Source: Flavobacterium praedii (GTDB lineage: Bacteria; Bacteroidota; Bacteroidia; Flavobacteriales; Flavobacteriaceae). From it: 64,000 bases of DNA. The notes under the pieces are model-generated. The model saw only the letters and a program-made list of their open reading frames with translations, made no database searches and was not told the origin of the DNA. Positions 56,460 to 64,000 of the stretch are shown here, one piece after another (the first letter of the stretch is position 1; each line of letters opens with the position of its first letter). The position numbers and the translations under genes were made by a program. Where the stretch lies: assembly GCF_026810365.1 (NCBI RefSeq), contig NZ_CP113948.1, positions 1,327,001 through 1,391,000 on the forward strand, given 5' to 3'.

Positions 56460-56522
56460 CAAATATAGCATCAAAAATATGATAATTATCATAAATCAAC
56501 ATACGAAAACGTTGTATATTTG
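56460..56522. promoter_or_regulatory. Divergent hyp/hydrogenase promoter region with 14-bp palindrome
   Basis: An exact -7 element is found on each strand: TATATTTG at 56515-56522 (+, toward the structural genes) and its reverse complement at 56460-56467 (toward hypA). Neither has a TTG element at 17-23 bases. Between them, 56479-56492 is the perfect palindrome ATGATAATTATCAT. The site is about 43 bp before the rightward start and 33 bp before the leftward one, which fits an activator or repressor acting on both operons. Confidence 0.65.
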
Positions 56523-56558
56523 TTTGATTTACAATTTATTAACAATAAATTAAATGTT

Positions 56559-57680
56559 ATGAGTCAAGAAATTAAAAAAAACGAAACCTATTATGAAAGT
56601 ATTCAGAGACAGGGATACAACCGAAGGGATTTTTTAAAATTTGTGGCCTTCATTGGTGCTTATATGGGAGTAGAATCTTCTACATTAGGACAAATTGCAA
56701 AATCCTTATCGACTAAACCAAGACTCCCTGTAATATGGGAACACTTTCAGGAATGTACGTGCTGTAGCGAATCGTTTATACGCTCAGACCACCCTATCGT
56801 GGCGGATATTATTTTAGATAAAATTTCTCTTGACTATACCTTAACATTAATGGCCGCATCGGGACATCAAGCAGAAGCTGCCAAAAAAGCAACCATGGAG
56901 AAATATAAAGGAGAATATATCCTTTGTGTCGAAGGATCAATTCCTTTGGGTGATGACGGTAATTATTGTTGTATTGGTGGAAGAAGTGCGGTAGAAATTT
57001 TAAAAGAAGCTGCTGCTGGAGCAAAAGCAATTATTGCATGGGGAAGTTGTGCAACATCTGGCTGCGTTCAAGCTGCTAAACCAAATCCTACTGGTGCTGT
57101 ATCCATTGATAAAATTATAACAGATAAACCGATAATCAACGTTCCTGGTTGTCCACCAATTGGTGAAGTTATGGCTGGTATTATTGTACACGTTGTCACT
57201 TTTGACAGACTTCCAGAACTTGATGACGCAGGAAGACCAAAAGCTTTCTATTCCAAAAGAGTACATGACAGCTGCTATAGAAGACCTTATTTTGATGCCG
57301 GCTTATTTGTAGAAAATTTCGATGACGAGAATGCAAAAAAAGGCTATTGCTTATACAAAGTGGGTTGCAAAGGACCAACTACCTATAATGCCTGTGGCAA
57401 CATCAAATGGAACGGAGGCGTTAGTTATCCAATACAATCCGGTCACGGATGTCTTGGTTGCAGTGCCAAAGGATTCTGGGATGCAGGAAGTTTCTATTCG
57501 AGAGATTTAGCTATGGGAGGTGCAATTGAAGCCGATGCTGATACAATTGGAAAAGTAGCTTTGGGTGCCGTAGTTGGTGGCGCTTTGATACATGGAACCA
57601 TTTCTAATATTGCAAAAAGGAAAGAATTAGAAAGAAGAATTAAAGACGGAATAGACGTTGAATCAAACATTGAAGATTAA
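56559..57680 (+). CDS. hyaA: [NiFe]-hydrogenase small subunit, oxygen-tolerant type
   Basis: A 373-residue electron-transfer subunit from the ATG at 56559; a TTG 13 codons upstream is also in frame, but it overlaps the -7 box. The Tat signal has RRDFLKF at 22-28. The proximal-cluster cysteines are C66, C68, C69, C164, C169 and C198, each exactly 49 above the numbers used for mature HoxK (17, 19, 20, 115, 120, 149), so all six cysteines of the oxygen-tolerant [4Fe-3S] cluster are there. The medial and distal cluster cysteines lie in [18 protein letters not shown] and HGCLGC. A C-terminal helix ([15 protein letters not shown]) anchors it in the membrane. Confidence 0.96.
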   Translation: MSQEIKKNETYYESIQRQGYNRRDFLKFVAFIGAYMGVESSTLGQIAKSLSTKPRLPVIWEHFQECTCCSESFIRSDHPIVADIILDKISLDYTLTLMAASGHQAEAAKKATMEKYKGEYILCVEGSIPLGDDGNYCCIGGRSAVEILKEAAAGAKAIIAWGSCATSGCVQAAKPNPTGAVSIDKIITDKPIINVPGCPPIGEVMAGIIVHVVTFDRLPELDDAGRPKAFYSKRVHDSCYRRPYFDAGLFVENFDDENAKKGYCLYKVGCKGPTTYNACGNIKWNGGVSYPIQSGHGCLGCSAKGFWDAGSFYSRDLAMGGAIEADADTIGKVALGAVVGGALIHGTISNIAKRKELERRIKDGIDVESNIED

Positions 57681-57700
57681 CAAACCAAAAATAGAACAAA

Positions 57701-59437
57701 ATGGCAGAAAGAATCGTAGTCGACCCAATCACCAGAATTGAAGGACATTTAAGAGCCGAAGTAGAAATCTCAGATGGAACTATACAAGAAGCTTTTGTTT
57801 CTTCAACAATGGTAAGAGGTCTTGAAAATATAGTAAAAGGAAGAAATCCAAAAGATGTTTGGGCATTTGTGCAAAGAACTTGTGGTGTTTGTACCGCAGT
57901 TCATGCCACAGCATCGGTTAGAGCTGTTGAAGATGCTTTAGGAGTAAAGGTACCGCCAAATGCAGAAATGGTTCGAAACATCATGCTTGGGTCATTATAC
58001 ATACACGATCACGTTGTTCACTTTTACCATCTTCATGCTTTTGATTGGGTGGATGTGGTAAGTGGCTTAAGTGCTGATCCTGTGAAAACGTCACAATTGG
58101 CTCAAAGCATTTCAAATTGGCCCAAAAGTTCCCCAGGTTATTTCTCGGATTTGCAAAAAAGACTGAAAAAATTTGTTGCAAGTGGTCAATTGGGAATTTT
58201 TGCCAATGGCTATTGGGGGCATCCCCAAATGAAGCTCCCGCCAGAAGCAAATCTTATGGCAACAGCCCATTATCTTGAAGCTTTGGAATGGCAAAAAGAG
58301 ATTGTGAAAGTTCATGCTATTTTTGGAGGTAAAAATCCTCATCCTAACTTTTTAGTTGGAGGAATGGCCTGCGCTATAAACCTTGACGATGCAAGTGGTC
58401 TTAACGCTGAAAGATTGGCTATGGTTGAAAAATTGCTGATCCAAGGAAAGAATTTCGTGGAGCAAGTTTACATTCCAGATGTATTGGCAATTGCGGGTTT
58501 CTACAAAGATTGGGGAGCCATTGGTGGATTCCACAATTTTATGAGTTTTGGCGATTTTCCAATGCAAGGATACAACAACACCAATACCAATACTTTCAAA
58601 TTCCCATCGGGTGTAATTCTAAATAAAGATTTAACAAAAATTCATAATCTTGATTTAAGGGATTTAAAAACCGTTGAAGAATATGTAAATAATTCATGGT
58701 ACGATTATGAAGGCGATGGAAATGCAGGTCTTCATCCTTGGAAAGGTGAAACCAAAATCAATTATTCTGGTCCAAAACCACCCTATACCCATTTGGATGT
58801 AGACAAAAAATACAGTTTCATTAAAACGCCAAGATGGAAAGGCCATGCCATGGAAGTAGGCCCTTTGGCGAGAACGCTAATTGGTTATGCATCGGGAAGA
58901 CCTGAATACAAAGAAATTGTTGACGCAACACTGTCTAAACTTCAAGTGCCTGCAGCAGCTCTTTTCTCCACATTAGGAAGAACAGCCGCTAGAGCTTTGG
59001 AAACACAATTAGTCGCCAATTGGAATTTGGAATTCTTTACTACTTTGATAAGCAACATCAAAAATGGAGATACCAGAATGTCCAATATGGAAAAATGGGA
59101 AACTTCTACTTGGCCATCCGAAGCAAAAGGAGTTGGATTGGTTGAAGCACCAAGAGGCGCATTAAGCCATTGGATCGTAATCAAAGATGGGAAAACAGAC
59201 AATTACCAACAAGTGGTTCCATCTACTTGGAATGCCTCTCCTCGAGATCCAAAAGGACAAAGATCGCCTTACGAAAGTGCCTTATTAAACACTCCAGTTG
59301 CTAATCCGGAGCTGCCATTAGAAATCATCCGAACGCTTCATTCTTTCGACCCATGTATTGCCTGTGCGGTGCATTTGTATGACGAAAAAGGAGACATCAT
59401 CAAAGAAGTAAATGATATTTCTGTCTGTAGTATATAA
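57701..59437 (+). CDS. hyaB: [NiFe]-hydrogenase large subunit
   Basis: The 578-residue catalytic subunit that splits H2. The L1 motif RTCGVCTAVH holds C61 and C64, and the L5 motif DPCIACAVH holds C552 and C555; these four Cys bind the NiFe(CN)2CO centre. Twenty residues after H558 form the C-terminal extension removed by the maturation protease after nickel insertion. The gene lies 20 bp downstream of the small-subunit gene and belongs to the same operon. With the Tat signal on its partner, the complex is exported to the periplasmic side. Confidence 0.97.
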   Translation: MAERIVVDPITRIEGHLRAEVEISDGTIQEAFVSSTMVRGLENIVKGRNPKDVWAFVQRTCGVCTAVHATASVRAVEDALGVKVPPNAEMVRNIMLGSLYIHDHVVHFYHLHAFDWVDVVSGLSADPVKTSQLAQSISNWPKSSPGYFSDLQKRLKKFVASGQLGIFANGYWGHPQMKLPPEANLMATAHYLEALEWQKEIVKVHAIFGGKNPHPNFLVGGMACAINLDDASGLNAERLAMVEKLLIQGKNFVEQVYIPDVLAIAGFYKDWGAIGGFHNFMSFGDFPMQGYNNTNTNTFKFPSGVILNKDLTKIHNLDLRDLKTVEEYVNNSWYDYEGDGNAGLHPWKGETKINYSGPKPPYTHLDVDKKYSFIKTPRWKGHAMEVGPLARTLIGYASGRPEYKEIVDATLSKLQVPAAALFSTLGRTAARALETQLVANWNLEFFTTLISNIKNGDTRMSNMEKWETSTWPSEAKGVGLVEAPRGALSHWIVIKDGKTDNYQQVVPSTWNASPRDPKGQRSPYESALLNTPVANPELPLEIIRTLHSFDPCIACAVHLYDEKGDIIKEVNDISVCSI

Positions 59438-59458
59438 AAACCTCAAAAAATCTTTATT

Positions 59459-60178
59459 ATGACAGTACAAGATTATAAAAGAGCCTACGTTTGGCAACTT
59501 CCAGTTAGGGTATTTCATTGGGGTAATGCCATTGCAATAGTGGTATTAATTATTACAGGGTTACTAATTGCGCATCCTCCTGGAATCATTTCCTCCAAAG
59601 AAGCATCGGCTCAATTTTGGTTTGGATACATCCGAAAAATTCATTTTATGAGTGCTTATATAATGTTTGCTTTATTAATCATGAGAGTCTATTGGGCTTT
59701 TGTTGGAAATAAATATTCCAATTGGAAAGTATTTTTCCCTTTTAATAAAAATAGAGCTGCTAGTTTTTGGCACACTATCAAACATGATATTTTTCTTTTG
59801 AATGAAGAAGTTCATAACGACAAAAATGTGCATACGGGACATAATGATGTTGCGGCTGCGTCCTACCTTGTCATGTTTTTTATGGCATTGATAATGGTCT
59901 TTACGGGTTTTGGATTGTATGCCGATAATGCGACATGGTTTCTTCCTCGATTATTCAAATGGGTTCCCGAATTTTTGGGAGGTGACACAAATACAAGAGT
60001 AATTCATCATGCTACGATGTGGACCTTCATCTTATTCTCGGCTGTTCACATCTATTTGGTATTATTCCACGATTGGTTGGAAGGACGAGGAGAATCATCT
60101 GCCATGGTAAGTGGTTATAAATTTGTGCGATCCGAAAGAACCAAAAAAGAAATCGAAGAAGAAAAAAAACAATTATGA
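59459..60178 (+). CDS. hyaC: Ni/Fe-hydrogenase b-type cytochrome subunit
   Basis: A 239-residue integral membrane cytochrome b with four hydrophobic helices (about 20-35, 62-80, 140-160, 190-205). It has histidines suited to haem ligation in RVFHWGNA, RKIHFMSAY and TRVIHHATMWTF. It anchors the hydrogenase and passes electrons to the quinone pool. It overlaps the next gene by 4 bp. Confidence 0.94.
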   Translation: MTVQDYKRAYVWQLPVRVFHWGNAIAIVVLIITGLLIAHPPGIISSKEASAQFWFGYIRKIHFMSAYIMFALLIMRVYWAFVGNKYSNWKVFFPFNKNRAASFWHTIKHDIFLLNEEVHNDKNVHTGHNDVAAASYLVMFFMALIMVFTGFGLYADNATWFLPRLFKWVPEFLGGDTNTRVIHHATMWTFILFSAVHIYLVLFHDWLEGRGESSAMVSGYKFVRSERTKKEIEEEKKQL

Positions 60179-60705
60179 CAGATGAATTATTTCCGCATAA
60201 AACGGATGAATTTCATAGCAATAATAATGAAATTCTAATTTTAGGTATTGGCAATTATTTAATGGGAGATGAAGGAATTGGCGTTCATTTTGTGAATAAT
60301 TTGGATGCATCCGAATTTCCAGAAAACATCACAATCATTGATGGAGGAACGGGAGGATTCTTGCTGGTTCCTTATCTAGAAAGTCATCCCATTGCCATTA
60401 TTGTTGATGCCACTATGGACGGAAAAGAAGCAGGAACCGTAACGCTTTTGAAACCAAAATTTTCAAATGATTTTCCATTAGCGCTAAGCGGACACAATTT
60501 CGGATTGAAAGACATGGTCGAAATACTGACTTTATTTGACAGAATGCCCGAAATATATCTGTACACTGTCTCTATTGATTGCATGGACCCAATGGTTACA
60601 GAGCTTTCGCCAAAAGTGAAAGAGGCATTGAACGTAGTAAAAACTAAAGTGCTGTTGTTGTTAAATGAATTAAAAACAAAAAATAACCTTTTAATTGAAC
60701 ACTAA
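60175..60705 (+). CDS. hyaD: Hydrogenase maturation protease
   Basis: A 176-residue endopeptidase that clips the large subunit tail. The nickel-recognition residues are E33 in LMGDEGIGVH, D78 in AIIVDATM and H107 in SGHNFG, matching HybD/HyaD. It overlaps the cytochrome gene by 4 bp and hypF by 11 bp. Confidence 0.95.
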   Translation: MTDELFPHKTDEFHSNNNEILILGIGNYLMGDEGIGVHFVNNLDASEFPENITIIDGGTGGFLLVPYLESHPIAIIVDATMDGKEAGTVTLLKPKFSNDFPLALSGHNFGLKDMVEILTLFDRMPEIYLYTVSIDCMDPMVTELSPKVKEALNVVKTKVLLLLNELKTKNNLLIEH

Positions 60706-62977
60706 TATTTCTGCTATTTACATTTCCGGAAGAGTTCAGGGAGTAGGCTTCAGACCTTTTATATATAATTTGGCAACAAAATATAATATAAAAGGTTTTG
60801 TTACTAATAATGAATTTGGGGTTTTTATACTTGCCAATGCAGATCCAAACGATATTGATACGTTCTACAAACAAATATCAATTCAAAAACCTATTGGAGC
60901 CAAGATAAGTTCAATTCGAATAGAAGAAATAGATACCAATGAAATCTCAACTTCTTTCTTTATAAAACCAACCGAACCAAATTTAGATATCGACTTGCCG
61001 CTGACACCCGATTTTGCAATTTGCCACAATTGTTCTAAGGAAATGCTGGACACCAAAAACCGAAGATATCATTACCCTTTTACGACCTGCACCCAATGTG
61101 GACCAAGGTACACCATAACAAAAAAGTTTCCTTTTGAAAGAGAAAACACAGCCATGAATGCTTTCAAGATGTGTGCAAATTGTGCTAATGAGTATACAAA
61201 TAACAGCGATATCCGATTTCACTCGCAGACAAATTCGTGTCCAAATTGTGGTATTACATTAGAAATGAGTACAAATACGGAAGAAATTCTGTCGAAAGAA
61301 AATGCAGAAATATTTAAAATCATTAGCAAAAAACTAGAACTAGGTAAAATTATTGCTCTAAAAAACACCGCTGGCTATTTGTTAATTTGTGATGCAACCA
61401 ATGAAAAAGCGGTGCAGGAATTACGAATTAGAAAAAAAAGAGTTTCAAAGCCATTTGCTGTTTTATTTAAAGACATTGAAACCATAAAAACATACCTAAA
61501 CACAAATGAAATTGAAGAAAACGAATTGAAATCAGTGGAAGCTCCAATTGTGATTTTAACATTAAAAAATGGGTTGGATTTGGCTCTAAATGAAATTGCT
61601 CCCAATCTAGAAACCATTGGTGCTTTGCTTCCAAATTCAGGTACTTTAAAGTTAGTAACCGAAAATTTTGACAAACCAATCATAGCAACTAGCGGGAATT
61701 TTCATGGCTCCCCGATCTGCGCCACCGAAATGGAAGCATTCGCTGCATTGCATAAAATTGCTGATTATTTTCTTCATAATTCATTACATATCCAGCATCC
61801 ACAAGATGATTCGGTGGTGAAATTTTCTGAAAAATTTTCAAAAAAAATAATTTTACGTCGTTCACGTGGTTTTGCGCCAAATGTCATGAATTTTAAAACA
61901 CCAAATAGCAATCAAAAAATACTGTGTTTGGGAGGAGACTTAAAAAACACAATTACAGTTTTGCCCAATAATAATTGTTACGTAAGTGAATACATTGGTG
62001 ATTTGGCTAACTATGATACCTTTTTGAAGTTTGAAAAAACAATCGAAAATTATTTCGAAATATTCAATTTTAGGCCAGAGGTAGTATTGATAGACAAGCA
62101 TCCAAAATATGAAAGTTCAAGACATTCGAAAACATTCATAAATTCAACAAACAAAGTTAATTTACAAGAAATACAACACCATCAAGCTCATTTTTCAGCC
62201 ATTCTTGGAGAGAAAAATTTATGGGATTCACCCGATAAAATAATGGGTATCATTTGGGATGGAACTGGTTATGGCACAGAGAATGAAATTTGGGGTGGAG
62301 AATTTTTTACTTACCAAAACAAAAAAATGGAAAGGATAGGACATTTAGATTACTTCCCTTGGATTTTAGGTGATAAAATGTCAAAAAATCCAAAGATTTC
62401 TGCATTGTCCATTTGTGAAGCGAATCCAGTTTTAAAAGAATATTTTGACAATAACGAATGGAATGTCTATTCTAGAAGTATCCAGAATTCTGAAATTAAA
62501 ACGTCTTCCATGGGGCGATTATTCGATGCAGTGAGTTTTATTTTAGGTTTTAAAAAAGCTGTAAGTTATGAAGGGGAAGCTTCACTATTTTTGGAGAAAA
62601 TAGCACAAAAACAATTTTCCAAAAGCAAAAATGCAGTAGTGGATTATCTTGAAAATATTGAATTCTTAAATAATTGCATCCCCACCAAACTCCTTTTCGA
62701 TAGAATAATATCAGAAAATAATAAAAAAACAGAAGTGGCAGAAATTGCATTAAATTTTCATTACACCTTGATAAAGTCAATTGAGAAAATTGCCATTCAA
62801 AATAATTGTAATATATTAGCTTTCAGTGGCGGAGTGTTTCAAAACGCACTACTTATTGATTTACTCTGGACCTTTCTACCCAAAGATTTTTGCCTACACA
62901 TACATGAAACTATTTCACCCAATGATGAAAATATTTCTTTTGGCCAATTAAATTATTATCTAAATATAAAAAACTAA
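60695..62977 (+). CDS. hypF: Carbamoyltransferase HypF
   Basis: A 760-residue enzyme that makes the carbamoyl group for cyanide ligand synthesis. It begins at a TTG codon inside the protease gene; no ATG is available before the acylphosphatase domain (SGRVQGVGFRPFIYNLA). Two zinc-finger pairs follow (CHNCSKEM, CTQCGPRYT, CANCANEY, CPNCG), then a YrdC-like domain and a Kae1-like carbamoyltransferase with HHQAHFSAILGE and GIIWDGTGYG. The domain order is complete and the length is normal. Confidence 0.95.
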   Translation: MNTNISAIYISGRVQGVGFRPFIYNLATKYNIKGFVTNNEFGVFILANADPNDIDTFYKQISIQKPIGAKISSIRIEEIDTNEISTSFFIKPTEPNLDIDLPLTPDFAICHNCSKEMLDTKNRRYHYPFTTCTQCGPRYTITKKFPFERENTAMNAFKMCANCANEYTNNSDIRFHSQTNSCPNCGITLEMSTNTEEILSKENAEIFKIISKKLELGKIIALKNTAGYLLICDATNEKAVQELRIRKKRVSKPFAVLFKDIETIKTYLNTNEIEENELKSVEAPIVILTLKNGLDLALNEIAPNLETIGALLPNSGTLKLVTENFDKPIIATSGNFHGSPICATEMEAFAALHKIADYFLHNSLHIQHPQDDSVVKFSEKFSKKIILRRSRGFAPNVMNFKTPNSNQKILCLGGDLKNTITVLPNNNCYVSEYIGDLANYDTFLKFEKTIENYFEIFNFRPEVVLIDKHPKYESSRHSKTFINSTNKVNLQEIQHHQAHFSAILGEKNLWDSPDKIMGIIWDGTGYGTENEIWGGEFFTYQNKKMERIGHLDYFPWILGDKMSKNPKISALSICEANPVLKEYFDNNEWNVYSRSIQNSEIKTSSMGRLFDAVSFILGFKKAVSYEGEASLFLEKIAQKQFSKSKNAVVDYLENIEFLNNCIPTKLLFDRIISENNKKTEVAEIALNFHYTLIKSIEKIAIQNNCNILAFSGGVFQNALLIDLLWTFLPKDFCLHIHETISPNDENISFGQLNYYLNIKN

Positions 62978-63001
62978 GCTAACCTTTTTAGACTAAAAAA
63001 A

Positions 63002-63631
63002 ATGAACATCAACGAATTATTAGGAGAAATACAAAAAACAGATGAATCGGATAAAATATCCTACTCTGCTGGAGTAATTATGGGTCAAAGCTTAAAGGAT
63101 ATTGGATTTGACGAAATACAATATGACGATTACGTGGAAGGAATGAAATCGGTTTTTAACGATTCTGAACCCAAAATCAGTAAAAAACGAGCAATTGAAA
63201 TTTTTCAAAATTATGTTGTCTTACTTCAAGAAGATTTAAAAGATAAAAATGCGGAACTCGGTAAGGCTTTCTTAGAAAAAAACGCCAAAAAACCTGGAAT
63301 CATTTCACTTCCCAACGGCATGCAATACGAAGTTTTACAGGATGGAAAGGGCGAAATTCCAACTGAAAGCAGCATTGTAAAAGTAATCTATGAAGGTAGT
63401 TTGATAGACAAAACCCTATTTGATTCCACTCAGGATACCGGACCGTTAGAACTGGAAGTGTCAAAAACCATTCTAGGATGGCAAGATGCTTTGCAGATGA
63501 TGCCAGTGGGCTCGCGTTGGAAACTTTTTATACCGCATCATTTGGCTTATGGGGAATTTGGCGCTCAACCTATGATCCAACCCAATTCGACAATAATTTT
63601 CTTAATTGAATTGCTGGAAATTGTGAACTAA
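63002..63631 (+). CDS. FKBP-type peptidyl-prolyl isomerase inside the hyp operon
   Basis: A 209-residue cytoplasmic FKBP of the FkpA/Mip type without signal peptide. Residues about 1-95 form the helical dimerisation domain, and about 105-209 the FKBP domain (SSIVKVIYEGSLIDKTLFDS, then PVGSRWKLFIPHHLAYGEFG). It is set 24 bp after hypF and 22 bp before hypD, so it is part of the maturation operon. In E. coli the FKBP-domain protein SlyD assists HypB in nickel delivery, so a related role is plausible here. It lacks the SlyD insert-in-flap and its His-rich tail. Confidence 0.92.
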   Translation: MNINELLGEIQKTDESDKISYSAGVIMGQSLKDIGFDEIQYDDYVEGMKSVFNDSEPKISKKRAIEIFQNYVVLLQEDLKDKNAELGKAFLEKNAKKPGIISLPNGMQYEVLQDGKGEIPTESSIVKVIYEGSLIDKTLFDSTQDTGPLELEVSKTILGWQDALQMMPVGSRWKLFIPHHLAYGEFGAQPMIQPNSTIIFLIELLEIVN

Positions 63632-63653
63632 TTGAATATAAAATTCACTTTGC

Positions 63654-64000
63654 ATGAAATATTTAACCGAATATAGAAGTCCAGAACTCGTCAAACATTA
63701 TTTGTCAGAGATTCAAAAAATCGTTACAAAACCATGGAATATCATGGAAATTTGTGGTGGTCAAACCCACTCTCTGGTAAAAAACGGGTTGATTGATTTG
63801 CTTCCAAAAGAAGTCAGAATGATTCATGGCCCTGGATGTCCGGTATGCGTCACTCCTATTTCATTAATCGATAAAGCCATCGAACTCCTAAAACAAGGAG
63901 TCATTGTATGTTCATTCGGCGACATGATTAGAGTTCCAGGTTCTACCAAAAGTCTGTTGCAAGCCAAAGCAGACGGAGGTGATTTACGAATACTGTATTC
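63654..64000 (+). CDS. hypD: Hydrogenase maturation protein HypD, 5' part
   Basis: The first 115 codons of hypD, cut by the window edge. [20 protein letters not shown] starts the frame, followed by [16 protein letters not shown] and [20 protein letters not shown], which carry the conserved iron-binding cysteines. HypD, with HypC, assembles the Fe(CN)2CO unit. It completes the HypA-F set. Confidence 0.95.
   Translation, partial: MKYLTEYRSPELVKHYLSEIQKIVTKPWNIMEICGGQTHSLVKNGLIDLLPKEVRMIHGPGCPVCVTPISLIDKAIELLKQGVIVCSFGDMIRVPGSTKSLLQAKADGGDLRILY

Noticed and set aside
56479..56492. Assignment of the palindrome as a Fur box
   Set aside because: It shares GATAAT with Fur sites, but the 14-bp perfect symmetry and lack of the repeated hexamer pattern do not support a firm call.

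Overview
The window is AT-rich and reads as the chromosome of a Flavobacterium-like member of the Bacteroidota. Support comes from SusA-type GH13, DUF5916, DUF4249/TonB-receptor and DUF6377 proteins. It also comes from promoters matching the Bacteroidota pattern TTG-N17-19-TAnnTTTG, the near absence of Shine-Dalgarno sequences, and short dispersed palindromes in many intergenic gaps.

Layout. 1-8834 is a carbohydrate block: a truncated CBM9/DUF5916 protein, a GH13 alpha-glucan hydrolase and a GH3 beta-glucosidase, with two regulatory systems (LytS/LytR pair and a DUF6377 TPR regulator). 9079-9398 holds tRNA-Arg, tRNA-Pro and tRNA-Ser. 9874-26635 is mostly housekeeping: thiolase, NlpC/P60 hydrolase, two paralogous TPR proteins next to gyrA, clpC, a retropepsin-RimK fusion, a DUF421 protein, a Pit phosphate transporter with its DUF47 partner, and histidine ammonia-lyase. 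26971-32121 is the threonine operon thrA-thrB-thrC, preceded by a strong promoter and a 32-residue Thr-rich leader peptide that was not previously called as a gene. A DUF4249/TonB-receptor pair follows, and beyond it lies a 117-bp in-frame remnant of a second thrC 3' end (35884-36000), which looks like a recombination scar.

36000-48000 is an accessory stretch with several palindromic repeats, a HipA-like kinase/DUF3037 pair, a class C-like serine hydrolase overlapping a class D beta-lactamase, a lipoprotein with two copies of a His/Cys motif, and assorted small enzymes. 48135-52789 encodes a compact contractile-injection module of five genes (sheath, two tube proteins, VgrG-like spike, PAAR tip). 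No baseplate wedge, tape-measure or AAA+ gene lies next to it.

53975-64000 is a [NiFe]-hydrogenase locus. hypE-hypC-hypB-hypA run leftward and the small subunit, large subunit, cytochrome b, maturation protease, hypF, an FKBP prolyl isomerase and hypD run rightward from a shared promoter region that contains a 14-bp perfect palindrome. The small subunit carries all six cysteines of the oxygen-tolerant proximal cluster, so the locus most likely makes a membrane-bound, oxygen-tolerant uptake hydrogenase (group 1d). HypA to HypF are all present, with hypD cut by the window edge.

The observations most worth follow-up are the minimal contractile module, the thr leader, the thrC scar, the repeated His/Cys lipoprotein motif, and the FKBP gene inside the hyp operon.
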